A stretch of DNA of 64,000 nucleotides from Albugo candida (taxonomy: Eukaryota; Oomycota; Peronosporomycetes; Albuginales; Albuginaceae): positions 62,001-126,000 of the forward strand of contig CAJNAR010000157.1 of assembly GCA_905220665.1 (NCBI GenBank), given 5' to 3'. A program made the position numbers and the translations under genes. This document shows positions 33,662 to 44,115 of the stretch, piece by piece. Every line of letters starts with the position of its first letter. The first letter of the stretch is position 1. A model generated the notes under the pieces. That model did not search any database. It saw only the letters and a list, made by a program, of their open reading frames with translations, and was not told the origin of the DNA.

Positions 33662-34693
33662 TTAGCGGCGTTTTTCCGCCTCCTCGTCCTCTATGTCTGC
33701 CACAATCCTCGAAAACTTTTCATTTTCGTCCTCTTCATCATGTTCTGGCGCGACTTCGTCATCTCTCATCAACTCTTCCAAATCTGGAATTCTAACAGTT
33801 TCGATACCCTCTTTTTGCTGCTGTGTCATATCGCTGATCAGCTTCCCACTGTATATGTCATCAGTGAATTGCTTGGTGAGAGCAATGTACTCGTCGAATT
33901 CTGTAGGTTGGTTCTTGATCCAGACACAAAACACGATAAACGCAACCGTTCCAACCATACGATAGATTCGTTCCGCTTTTTTCCGTCGAACGAAAAGAGT
34001 AAAGAGGCTTGAAAGAGTCCACTACACCCAAATCATCGTCGAAAATGTTTGGGTATATCCAGAAATCGTAGCCGATCATCCAAAGGATGAAAAAGATGAA
34101 CAACCGGATCACACAGAACACAAATACGAAGATCAGAAATGTGACTGAAAGGTACCATATGGCTACTTTAGCCCAATCTGGCCAAATTGGAAAACAAGTA
34201 CAAGTGAGGAAAGTGACAATCAATAGAAATGTCATGATATTCCGAATCGTTTTCGGTCCGTCGTACATCCAAGTGTAGTACCCTTCAGATACAAAATCGT
34301 GATTACTGGATGGCTGCAGAACTCGGCGGTTCTGTCCATCCCGATCAGATCGGTGTATGTAGCCGTTTTGCACCAGCGCTCGACCGATACTCATTACATC
34401 CTCCTTACAGCTAATCTGAGGAAAAGCTTTTTTGATCCGTTTGTTTTCCAATATAAACGAAGCTAATTTGTCTCCGCGAAAGTACTCCACTCGCTTTCCG
34501 TATTCCACCGCATGACGTATAGGCATTCCACGACGACCACGAAGCATATCAGCAATCTTCTTGGATCCTTCCTCGCTCTCCCAGGCCTTGTCAACGATCT
34601 ATAACATTGCATCAGTATTACGTCGACTACATGCTCTCGAGTTCGACATCGTACCTTCGTCTTTCTCTTCGCATCTACTTCTGTACCGCTCAT
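33662..34693 (-). CDS. SEC62: SEC62 ER translocation protein; frame breaks near 33992
   Basis: Part of the Sec62/63 complex for post-translational import into the ER. Exon 1 is 34693-34655 and the next begins at 34598. The cytosolic N-domain has MLRGRRGMPIRHAVEYGKRVEYFRG, then two adjacent membrane spans (IMTFLLIVTFLTCTCFPIW and AIWYLSVTFLIFVFVFCVIR) and the family signature FWIYPNIFDDDLGVVDSFKP. Directly after PLYSF the correct continuation (RRKKAERIYRMVGTVAF...) is in another frame; one base too many lies in the run at about 33992-33996. The remaining 98 residues end in an acidic, Sec63-binding-like tail. No GT/AG pair can repair this. It is either a sequencing indel, a real frameshift mutation or translational slippage. 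Confidence 0.85.
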
Positions 34694-36451
34694 GACTGCT
34701 AAGTGATGTTTGCAGAGTGTGTCTACTCAATGTCCACGGTTTGGAATACAAGTTGTGAATTGGGCAATGGTACTCTGCTTCCTTACGTGTCTGGCCGCCA
34801 CGTGCTCGCTTTTCTCTCCCTTCCTTTTATACCGTGAAAACCGGTATCTCAGTACAACAGCTGTCATGTGTGCACCTTTCATGTGTCTCATATTGAAGCT
34901 TGTGGGCCCAATAAGAGCCGTCAAATTCCGTTATTTTCCACTATACCAAATTGTATCAAGTTGCCACTGTTACTCGAGGACGTCCGGCACCAAAAATAAG
35001 GTCATCGAGCCCTTACTTGACAGCTGTTTGTTACACAATTCAATATCGTTTTTCCTTCGATAAATTGTGGATCTAGTTGCCTCACTTTGCTTAGGCATAA
35101 GCTTAGTCTCGGAAGCGAATTCTTGACATCAATTTGAACTCGATCAGTGCCATATCACGTGATAGCTAGGCAGCGCTTTGTGTATGATTTCGGGTCAGAT
35201 TTGGAGGCTTGAAAACAGGTCAAAAGTTGAGATGGTGAATTGTGCTTATCGAAAGTTCAAAGATATTGCGTTGGTGAGAGTCATTAAGTCTTGTTGTTGT
35301 GCCTTTATACTCAAGCCAAAATGCATCTACAAAGGCAATGTCCTGACAAGCAAGAAGTGCTCTATTACTGCTTACACGAGTTACATAAATTCAATTGTGC
35401 GCAGTATCCTTCTCGGACATTACTCGTTGTCCGATGGTCGCAACTCGGTTGGCTAATCCCCTCTCATATAGTTTCTTGTATTTACAGTATCGACGTCATT
35501 TTGAGCTGATAGCGAGTTTTTTTTTTCCAATTAGTACTGCATGGTGCCCGGAAAAGATCGATTGGCGGATCATTTGAAGCACGTACAACTTAGAATCTTC
35601 TCTTTTCGCCTCATGCTGAGATCATCTTGGCTCAGGGTGTATCAAGGTACCCAAGGTCTGACGTGTATTTGAATGGTGAAGTATGCACGTTCCCCGAGTG
35701 TGCGGCGAATGATCTAACAAGAAAGAGCATATGGTACAGCATGCTTTAAATGTAATGCCGATAAGCTGGTGATACAAAGGCAGCACTCAGTGCAATTATT
35801 TACTATGTGAGCAGAGTTTGTAGCAGCATATTGAAAGCACAGAAAGTACAGGATTTACTTGGAGAAAGGAAATTGTTCAGACTTAATAGTGATGGTGGTG
35901 GAGCCAATTGTCTTGTGTCAGGCGACTATCAGTCAGCTTTTTGACGAATCTACTTCAATCAAAGCAAATCACATCGGCGTCAGACAAATATTGGATAGGG
36001 CCTAAGATACTCTCAAAGGTAATGGCTGACTTGCATACGAAGGCGTGTCCGACACCAAGTATCAAGTGCAATACGTCATTAGCTTCTAGTCGCTCTTTAA
36101 TGAAGGTAATATTTATCAATTGAGAAAACACTTTTTTATCTAAAACAGTGCCCACAATAACAAGAAGCTATTTCTACTGCGCTCGGTTCAATAAAGTCTT
36201 GGCGCTCTCTCCGCCTATGATACCGGTGTTACTACGCGCTTGTCTAATGCGCCATTTGATCGGTATTTTACCAGATGGTACCCTTTTCTCATCGAGTATA
36301 AACATGCTCCAAACTCGATTGTTCGAAAGCGATCATGCGAGGATCAAGAAGCCTTACTCGCTCCGGTGTGTTGGGAGATGACATTCAGACGAGATAGTCG
36401 CCTTTTCACTACGACAAATCATTCAGAAAGAGCGAGTGTAAACAAATGAGA
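34694..36451. other. Region without a confidently resolved gene
   Basis: Several short frames look protein-like but do not join cleanly. One plus-strand piece at about 35317-35417 reads QCPDKQEVLYYCLHELHKFN, containing a C-x9-C spacing as in mitochondrial twin-Cys proteins; a 59-base intron GTCCGA...TTACAG would link it in phase to YRRHFELIASFF. Another at about 35890-36005 starts MVVEPIVLCQATISQLFDES. On the minus strand about 35955-36100 is open as well. I cannot choose between strands, and a decayed gene is possible. Confidence 0.3.
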
Positions 36452-36613
36452 CTAGAAATTTGCGGTTTCATCCATACAATCCACTCCAACATGAGCTCGC
36501 GATAAGAGCAAGGCGTCAAAGCTGCTCATCAAATCTTCACGATTTTCGATATAATCCAACATTTCCATTTGGGTAACCGCAATTTTTTTTTCGATCAGAC
36601 GTAGCTGATGATG
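36452..36613 (-). other. Exon-like coiled-coil open frame, possibly the 3' end of a gene
   Basis: On the minus strand a frame preceded by an AAAAG acceptor reads HHQLRLIEKKIAVTQMEML, then DYIENREDLMSSFDALLLSR and ends CMDETANF-stop. The composition (amphipathic, Lys/Glu/Leu-rich) is strongly protein-like. Upstream the same frame continues (DYRNDEVYRAKERERRV) but is broken by one TAA at about 36620; removing a 60-base GTAGAC...AAAAG intron would also remove that stop. It lies just after the stop of the Rif1-like gene on the same strand and might be an additional 3' exon of it or a separate remnant. Confidence 0.35.
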
Positions 36614-36729
36614 CTTTTATACTCTCCTTTCACGCTCTTTAGCGCGGTAGACTTCGTCGTTCCGGTAGTCTACTTCAGCTTGTGCGCAATACGTTTACAA
36701 AAAGATTGTCTCACCCTGGGACTACCATC

Positions 36730-39700
36730 TCATTTCGCGGCGCTTGATTCCATCGCCATACGCAATCGAGCGCTGACGCCTGAGGCTGAGCTTTGGAGCT
36801 GATGGAGAGACGACAGTATTTGATCGGCTTTCACACTTTTCCTGAAAAGAAGTTGACAATCCTGGCTGGAGGCCGAATGCCGCTCTGAGTCCAACTGGAG
36901 CTTGTTGATATATACAGCAGCTCTATCGAGATGATAGGTGGCCTTATCGAACAATTTCATTGCTAAAGGCTCTTGCATCAATACAGACGTTGCGATAACG
37001 CTCTGATCATTTTTTGTCTGAGAATCTTGCCCGGGTCGCAAGATTTGAGATAATCCAGGGAGCTGAAAGGTGACCCGATCTGCTAGTCTGGGCGTATCCT
37101 CTCCCGAATAAGCATGACTCACCTTATTCAGTGCTCGGCATACGCGTTTGCGGTGTGAGTGTCTGAGAAGTTCAGATTGTGATATACGCTTTCGTTGCGA
37201 AGCTTGAGTGCGAAATGTCGGAATTGCAGGCGAGATGGAGCATGTAGTGGTTGCGGTCGGTCGATAAGGACTTGTTATCGCTGACAGTTGTTCTTTTAAG
37301 GCTTGAGACTCGTATGGAACGAAAGTTTCTGTCTGATTTGTTTCTTTTCGTCCGAGTGTTTGGGCTGAGCTGTGCCATCCTTCACTTTGATCACTTATTG
37401 ACTCATTTTTGCGACATGAAAATAAAGAGCGCACTACGGCGGACGGATGGCGAACAGTCCATCGCATCGCTCTTTTGCCCGGTCTTAACGCTGAGGAACC
37501 CCGTCGGCTTGATGCGAGGATCCTCGATCTTCTGTGGCTTCTCGACATTGAGATCACCTCAGCTGTTTGCCTAGACGCTTGGCTATCCCTAACACAGAGA
37601 ATATTCGTTTTGGACGTAATGACGTGCCCAGATTGCGTTGGTCGGTCGCTGTAAAAAGCTTTGTTGACGTCAAAATCAGGTAGACCTTTGCCATATTGTA
37701 GTGCAAGTTTACGACACAATGCAACGGATTCTTGATCACCTACGTTGATATCTGCCACCAGTGCCAGAAACACAACCATATTCGCCACTATAGCAAGCTC
37801 AGCATTAATATTGCGTTGCTGTAAATATTCCAAATGAGTTTTCTTTCTCTCATCGATACAGTTTGATGGCAACTTAGAAGTAATATAACGTTTCAAGAAA
37901 ATAGAAACTGTGCTTCGTGGGTGCGTAACCATCGACAGAAAAGCTTTGACAGATAGGCGGGTGCATAGCTCATATAAAAGCGCAATGTTCCGCTTTGCTG
38001 GTTTGTTCCAAGCGCTAACAGCCTCCAAATCTGACATCTCAGACATCTTTTCAATAATACCAAATCCAAAATGTAGACAAAGTCGTAACATTCGTGCCAT
38101 GAGTTTCGAGTCAAAAGCTTCATAGTTCGATTCTTTTTTCTCACATGGAACAAGGCGAGAGCAAATTCCAATCCAAATATGGTCAATGGCAGGTAAAGCC
38201 TTTGACTGTTCGGCTTCCCACATGATGAGTGATTCAAGTAATTGAAGAACATCGAAAAAGATCAAAGAAATTGTGATTGGGTTCTCTAGCAGTACAAATT
38301 GGTTGTTGTCATTGCCAATAAGCGTTTGATGTCCTGCTGCTCCAGCGGTACAAATTTGAGCATGCCAAATGCTTGCGATGACTTTTAGAACTTGTGGAGT
38401 CTGCGGTGTTGTTGCAGACTTTTGTTTGATTGTTGGCTGCGTCACAATTTCATTAAACCATCGACTTAAATGAAAAGATGCAAATTTCTGAGTCGATGTG
38501 AATGAATGCTTTTGTCTGACACAAAATGCATTGTATTCGGTAACGGCGGCGTGCAAGACGTATCGCCACGTGGCTATAGAGCTGGTCAAGACGTCCATAG
38601 ACTTTTCGTTCTCCCAGCAAGCCGAGATTGGACGCATAAACAGGCGAACCAGCGGTTTCTCAAATATCCATTCCCTCTTAAAGAATGCCTCTGTCACCAT
38701 GTCGCTTTCAATACGGCAGAAAACATCGACGAGTACCTTCCAACTTTCCATTCCAATTGATCGAATGGATGAATCGGGATTAAGCAGAGCCTTCTCGGGA
38801 GTATAAAGCATCTCGTTGAGCAAATTTGCATCTTCTCTAAGTTTTCGACGCAAAAGTTTCAACACCAATGGCCACAAAACCAAAGCCAATCGGATTCTAC
38901 CATCCTTTAACAGAGAATAAAGGATCGGTGTGAACTGCTGAATCGAGATTTGTTCGATGAAAACTCTTTTTTCGACATCCATTTCTTCCAAATGACACAG
39001 TAATGCACTTATGAGGTTATGAGATTCTGTTCCAAGCTCCAATTGATGACTTTGTGCGCATTGAACAGCAACGGGGAACCATTTCTGAATACATTCCATT
39101 ACGCATTTGGGGCCCGCAGACTTGAGTATCATCGAATGTAGAGTTTTAAGGATCTGTAGGGTCACTATGAGTAAGGCGTTGGTGTAAATCCAATCTCATT
39201 TCTCAAGTAGTAGTACCGTTATCCGTGCAGAAGACGTGTGTGAGCGCTTGTGCTAGCGCACGAACTAACGTCAAATTTCCAATTTCAGAAAAAACAACAT
39301 TTCTGTGTCGTGAGGCACCAAATCGATAGCTTAAACTCTTTCTACAGCTCAAAGAATCAAAAAGAGAAGTGCAGAAATATGAATGTGTGTACCTCGCAAT
39401 CAGCCGCGTCTATGAGTTGTGTGAGCATTGTCAAAAAGCGTTCCCTCTGATTCTTTGAGATATGCTCCACCAATGCTTCATGGAATGTTACATAAGACAG
39501 TGTCCGCAGCGCCCATTGTCTCCCTTCTGATGCTTCATTGCTTAAATCAGCTTCAATAAGTCTGAGAAGAATCGACAAATTATTCTGGACACATTGTACG
39601 ATCTCTTCTGTATCTTTCATTCGAAATAGCGCATCGAGTTCTCTGTATGCAGCGATTCGAGCACTAATGTTCGTTTCATCGAATTTGTAAGCGATGATAT

Positions 39701-39755
39701 GACGCAAATACGTCGAAAAGTTTGCTTCCGTTATGACCGTATTGCCGCGTTCCAT
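36730..39755 (-). CDS. RIF1: Rif1-like telomere/replication-timing protein, three exons
   Basis: Exons on the minus strand 39755-39393, 39337-39217 and 39164-36730 give 972 residues. The N-terminal 600 residues are HEAT/ARM-like helices matching the Rif1 N-terminal domain, for example IAAYRELDALFRMKD, LNPDSSIRSIGMESWKVLVD and FLKREWIFEKPLVRLFMRP-like sequence with small variations. The C-terminal third is basic, Ser/Arg-rich and disordered and contains RVTF (37066-37077), a canonical protein-phosphatase-1 docking motif. In yeast and animals Rif1 recruits PP1 to oppose replication-origin firing, so this motif supports the call. It is shorter than animal Rif1. Exon 2 (SLSYRFGASRHRNVVFSE) uses an AAAG acceptor and is the least certain part. 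Confidence 0.72.
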
Positions 39756-40097
39756 TACAAAAAGAGCCGCTTTCTATCCAATCAGCGTGACTTATCCTTA
39801 TTCTGTTATGCACTCAGCCTTCGCTGTAGTTTTTCATTTTTTAGCATAAAGAAACGACACATCTATCATTGGAGCTACTCTCAACATGAACTGAAGTTTT
39901 TCCTCTCAATTGCGTTGGCTGGAGACCTTTTGTGTGATTGTGCCAGGGTCGAGGACGGATTGTAAGGTCATTATCGAATTTTCTTTAACTCATGCATTGC
40001 ACCGCAGGCACGTTAGGGCTAACTTCTGTAGCGATAATATTCATCGATTATTCCTTTAGCAATAGGTAATTGCGATCACAGGACTTCCCGTGATGTG
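39756..40097. other. Spacer upstream of the Rif1-like gene
   Basis: No gene seen. It probably holds the Rif1-like promoter and borders the Tc1/mariner remnant. Confidence 0.4.
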
Positions 40098-40131
40098 CAG
40101 TGCCCTCCGGAAAAGATTGTCCGCCCCCCCA
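40098..40131. repeat. Left terminal inverted repeat of the Tc1/mariner remnant
   Basis: Pairs with 41431-41464. The two arms agree at most positions over about 30 bases, including a perfect AGATTGTCCGC core. A C-run right after the core replaces a T-run in the other arm. Confidence 0.8.
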
Positions 40132-40587
40132 ATTTTTACCACCTTATGAAAACGAAGATTTTGACTTCCGAGGCATGATACACACACCTGATGAGTCATC
40201 TGCCCATGCAATCTGGTTGAGAAATTTCTACAGTATTCAGAGCTGTAATCCTTCAGGGATTTTTTTTGGGTTTTTTTTTGGATGATGATTGTATGGCGAA
40301 AGAACATATATAGAAAAAAATACATGCTACCAGCGAGTAGAACCTCCTTTGCTTCAATTACTGCTTTCATCCTCTCTAGCATGGAGTTAACAAGCTGCTG
40401 TAGCCACTCTGGATCAATAGCAGACCATGTCTGTTTAAGTTGGAGCCATAGTTCATCGCTGTTTTTGGCTGTGGGTAGCTTTTGGATGACTGCTTTCATC
40501 TTTGCCCATACATTCGCAATGGGATTGCGATCAGGATAGTTTGCAGACCATTCCAGCTTGTCAATGCTGCGTTCTTCACGCCATTTT

Positions 40588-41359
40588 TTAACACTTCTGC
40601 GCACTGGATGCGCACTGGATAGGCACACCATCTTCCACGAGTATGGCATTTCCAGCATTGACAAGGCCTTCCCAGAAGCCAGCCAACTCATCACCGTAGA
40701 CTTGTGCGACAAAGTCAACTACTATTCGACGATTTGGTGTCATACGCACATGCTGGCTTTTCTTGCTATCCTGAAAGGCACCCCAGACCATCACTGAAGA
40801 ATGCCCCTACTTAAAAGAAGGTACCAGACAGTCTTATTGATACCTCTCATTGATAGACCTCCAGGCCAGAGGTCAGCGAAAATTCTCCGTAATTTTAAAT
40901 CTGGCCACACCAGTGCAGCAGATCGATTTTCAATACTCCATTGTGGAATTCTGGTATGTTTTTGCAAAGTCCAGCCTCTTAGCAGTGTTTGGCTTCTTTA
41001 AAAAGGGATTTTTTACCCCCACTCGAGCAAAGAGACCAGCGGCATGTAAACTCTCTCTCACTGCAGTCTGACCAGCCTTAGTTGGTGGTAATTTCGGCCA
41101 GAGTTAAACGTCTTGCACCCTTGGTGCTGCGGACAGAGCTCTGACGTCCCTTTGTGGGAGTTTTTTTGGCCTTCCAGGCTTTTCTTTGGTATAAGTGTGT
41201 TTTCTTTATTCCACCTCTCCATGATGCGTCGCACCTCTCGCTCATTTTTGTGTTGAACTTGCAGGCAATTTCTGCAACTTCGGTACCAGCCTGCCTTATT
41301 ATAACAATGCGCAAACGTTCCTCGGCTGTCAAAGTATGTTTTTGTGCAGTTTTAGCCAT
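40588..41359 (-). pseudogene. Broken transposase gene inside the Tc1/mariner remnant
   Basis: Open pieces at 41359-41078 (N-terminal DNA-binding part, beginning MAKTAQKHTLTAEERLR), 40794-40588 (start of the catalytic region, MVWGAF) and 40718-40056 (third catalytic block and C-terminus) lie in different frames with stops between them. The middle of the protein, where the first catalytic Asp would be, is not recognisable in any single frame. Described only as a remnant; no function is expected. Confidence 0.8.
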
Positions 41360-41430
41360 ATTCTAAAACTTTTGGAGGTGCGGCAGTGGTTTGCTCAAAG
41401 GCAAGTTTGCGGTTGTGGGTGAAAAAACTA

Positions 41431-41464
41431 AGAAAAAGCGGACAATCTATTCCGAAGGGTAATG
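41431..41464. repeat. Right terminal inverted repeat of the Tc1/mariner remnant
   Basis: Reverse complement of the left arm with a few substitutions; followed by TA, the expected target dinucleotide. Confidence 0.8.
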
Positions 41465-43399
41465 TACACCGCTCCCAGTGCGCATGTTCGGTACTTTCGA
41501 CGGCACTTTCAAAAAAGAAGACGAACGTATCAAGTTGGCGAAATCTTGGATCAAATCGCAAAGGAAGGATCATTCGGTGCTTTCTTTTGAGCTAAAAGAT
41601 CGTTACTTAGGGTAGGGCAAGTGCAAGTGTAAGCTAGATGTGAATGTCTAAATCAGTATGGCAGCGCTTGTAAATCATTTCAAGTACTGCACAAGCTAGG
41701 CACACTCTAGTATCGCTTTGGGGTGTCAATAATATCAGTAGACTGTATATGTGGTGCTACCTTATTCTATTGTGGCGGGGTGATGTCAGCCACGACTTGG
41801 CTGGCAACCCCAAAATATATATCTCTATCTCTCACAGTATTTTATGCCACGGATTTTGTCAGCTATCACAAATGCTCTATAGAATTATTATTGTGTATCC
41901 TTTGAATGTTCAGGTAATCAGGCGCATGCATTGCTCAATCATGTGCCCCCCATTCCGATATTTTTGGTCATCAGGACTGTCTCTCTAATCTATACGAGCA
42001 TTTGTGTTGCATCGACAATATAAGCTTTCTGAATGTAGATTAGTCATATAGGAGCAGCATTGTGTTTCATAAGACACCTGATCTGTGTTATTTTTCCACT
42101 AGAGCCAGTACATGCAACATTTCCAGCACGTTAAGAAACTTTTTGAATCTATTCACTGCGCCCTCTTCCACATCATCAAGTTGATTCGTTCCCGTTGATC
42201 TCGCAAACAAACCGATGCAATCCGTTTATGATGGCCATTCTCACTGCTCAAGCCTCTGTAATCAAGAAGGCTCAAACCTTCGGCCTAAAGACGGAAAATA
42301 AAAAATAGCTCACTAGTTTTTCAAACACCCATTATAATCTGCGCAAATCCAGCCCAAAGTAAATGCTCCATTCGCACCTGAGTATAGAACTCGAATTGGG
42401 GGCATTACGCTACTTCGCAAGGTATCATCTCGAGCTGTTCATTTTTTTTGAATATCATGAAATGAAAATGGAAATTGTCAACTCCGTCAAGACAACTTGT
42501 GCTCAGGTTGCACTTTAGGATCGCTGTGGACCTGACTAGCAGATAAATTGCTAAACATAAAAGCGTCCATCGATCACAAAAGCGAACACTTAACTTCACA
42601 CTAGTGATTAATATTGAAAGCTTCAAGTATTCTCAGTCCACCATTAAATTCTCTCGCAACAAGACTCAAACGAACTCGTTGGGTACAATGGGATCGAACA
42701 AGTCAAACACCTTTTTGACACAATCTTAGTGGTGTCTATGGGTTGATTGCACCGCATATAGACTGGAAAGTTATCGGGGCACCATAAAAGCGCCGATTTG
42801 GACATCGATCTTCGCAATCAGATCTTCGGACTAGCTTCGTCTCATATTCACTTCGAAACGATTGGCCTTCACGACATTTCGATAGAGGAGCCTCTCATAC
42901 GCGACGCTCAGCTTTAGTAATCTCTGTCTTTGAACCGTTCTGAAAGATGATACAAGTGCTAGTGCCAAATTAGATCGCCGAATATGACAATCTGTTCATT
43001 ACGTCAAGCCCTTGTATCAATCTTGCTTTGTAATTTGGAGGCGCGGAGGTGGCGCATTACCCGAAATTCTCACCATTTTCTCATTATTCTATAAACCTAG
43101 TACTTCTTGCGGAACGTAATATCAAGCCTGGCGGAAAACAATTTTACGAGCAGGTCATCGTGAAGAGAAATCTAAACTCCCACACATGTGGTACCTAAAC
43201 ATGCCACTGAGTAGCAGCTACGGGTATCAAGTAATCATGCTGTCAATGAGGGAATCAGATATTCAGACCCTTTGATAAAGAGGCAATAGTGCGAAATATT
43301 TGATTCTGCTAAGATTCACTCGAAGTGGGAAAGAGGTTGATTTATCCGGAGCCAAATGGCAAATTTGTATGATATGTACAGGTCACTTTTCCTTCCTTT
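41465..43399. other. Gene-poor region, nothing recognised
   Basis: Almost 2 kb without a long or exon-like frame of convincing character on either strand. No tRNA-like or terminal-repeat structure was noticed by eye. It may be decayed transposon sequence adjoining the mariner remnant. Confidence 0.4.
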
Positions 43400-44060
43400 T
43401 CAATCTTCATGACCCAAACTATGTGGTATTGTACCTTCGTTTTCTTCAATGTTCCAGCATTCCTTTTTCCCGGTTCGCCATCTTTCTGAAAGAGTGGACA
43501 TGTTGCATTGGAATATAGGCTTACCAATTTTCTCGTTCACAAGATTGTGTTGCTCACAAAGCCACAACGAAAAAGATTGTCGAGATTTGACCCTAGTTGT
43601 ACGAACAATGATTACACATCCACTGCTTTGAATACGATATCAGGTACCTCGGAGGACACTTGATAATTTCTTTTCTAAAGTCTTTTGCGCAATCAGAGCA
43701 TGGATACATCAGTGCGAGAGCTTCAATTAATGATCTGGCGTGCCTCTGATATTCCTCGGAAGGATTTTCAGGGTAGTAGATTCCAATAGAATGCATCTTA
43801 CAAAAGCAGTGATAATTTTTGTATACTACTCAAAGAATGGATCTCATTACCAGTCCCCACGTCGATCGTCCCAATTCTTCTCGATCCAACGGACATTCTG
43901 CTTTCTGTTGCGCTGATTCTACTGAAGCTGAGCGTGACTCTTCCTTTATCCCTTTTTTATCACTTTTTATAAAATGTCGAAACAGATCTACTTTTGACTT
44001 GCATGCAGGTTCCACGCAATTTGGGTCTGCATCAGGCTTGGAGTTTATCGATGGTGCCAT
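43400..44060 (-). CDS. ERV1: FAD-linked sulfhydryl oxidase Erv1/ALR of the mitochondrial intermembrane space
   Basis: Re-oxidises Mia40 (or substrates directly) in mitochondrial disulfide relay. Exons on the minus strand 44060-43851, 43796-43648 and 43592-43400 give 183 residues. The family order is intact: [28 protein letters not shown] across the first junction, the redox CxxC in [16 protein letters not shown], the FAD-binding [18 protein letters not shown], and a structural disulfide from [18 protein letters not shown] (C-x15-C). The N-terminal region has C-x4-C (NCVEPACKS), a candidate shuttle pair. Some protists lacking Mia40 place an extra pair at the C-terminus instead, so its N-terminal location is worth noting. 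Reading straight on past a possible donor at the third exon gives the conserved end. Confidence 0.93.
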
Positions 44061-44115
44061 ATTAATAAATTCTTATATTATTCATAGTACCGTACTCTCC
44101 ACTGAGCGCACCGTT

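Larger units (their letters stand above)
40098..41464 (-). mobile_element. Decayed Tc1/mariner-type DNA transposon with terminal inverted repeats
   Basis: About 1.37 kb bounded by matching inverted ends. The left end (from 40098) and the right end (to 41464) share CAnTnCCCTnCGGAAnAGAT followed by TGTCCGC. The right end abuts a TA, the left end a TG that may be a mutated TA, as expected for the TA target duplication of this superfamily. Between them the minus strand carries transposase fragments in more than one frame: a helix-turn-helix start (TAEERLRIVIIRQAGT), MVWGAFQDSK, and ANYPDRNPIANVWAKMK, which is the usual PDLNPIENxW block. Stops and frameshifts break the protein, so the element cannot make its own transposase. 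Confidence 0.9.

Noticed and set aside
34710..35063. 117-residue plus-strand frame with hydrophobic runs next to SEC62
   Set aside because: No ATG near the start, no recognised family, and alternative frames with an ATG stop early; kept only as part of an unresolved region.
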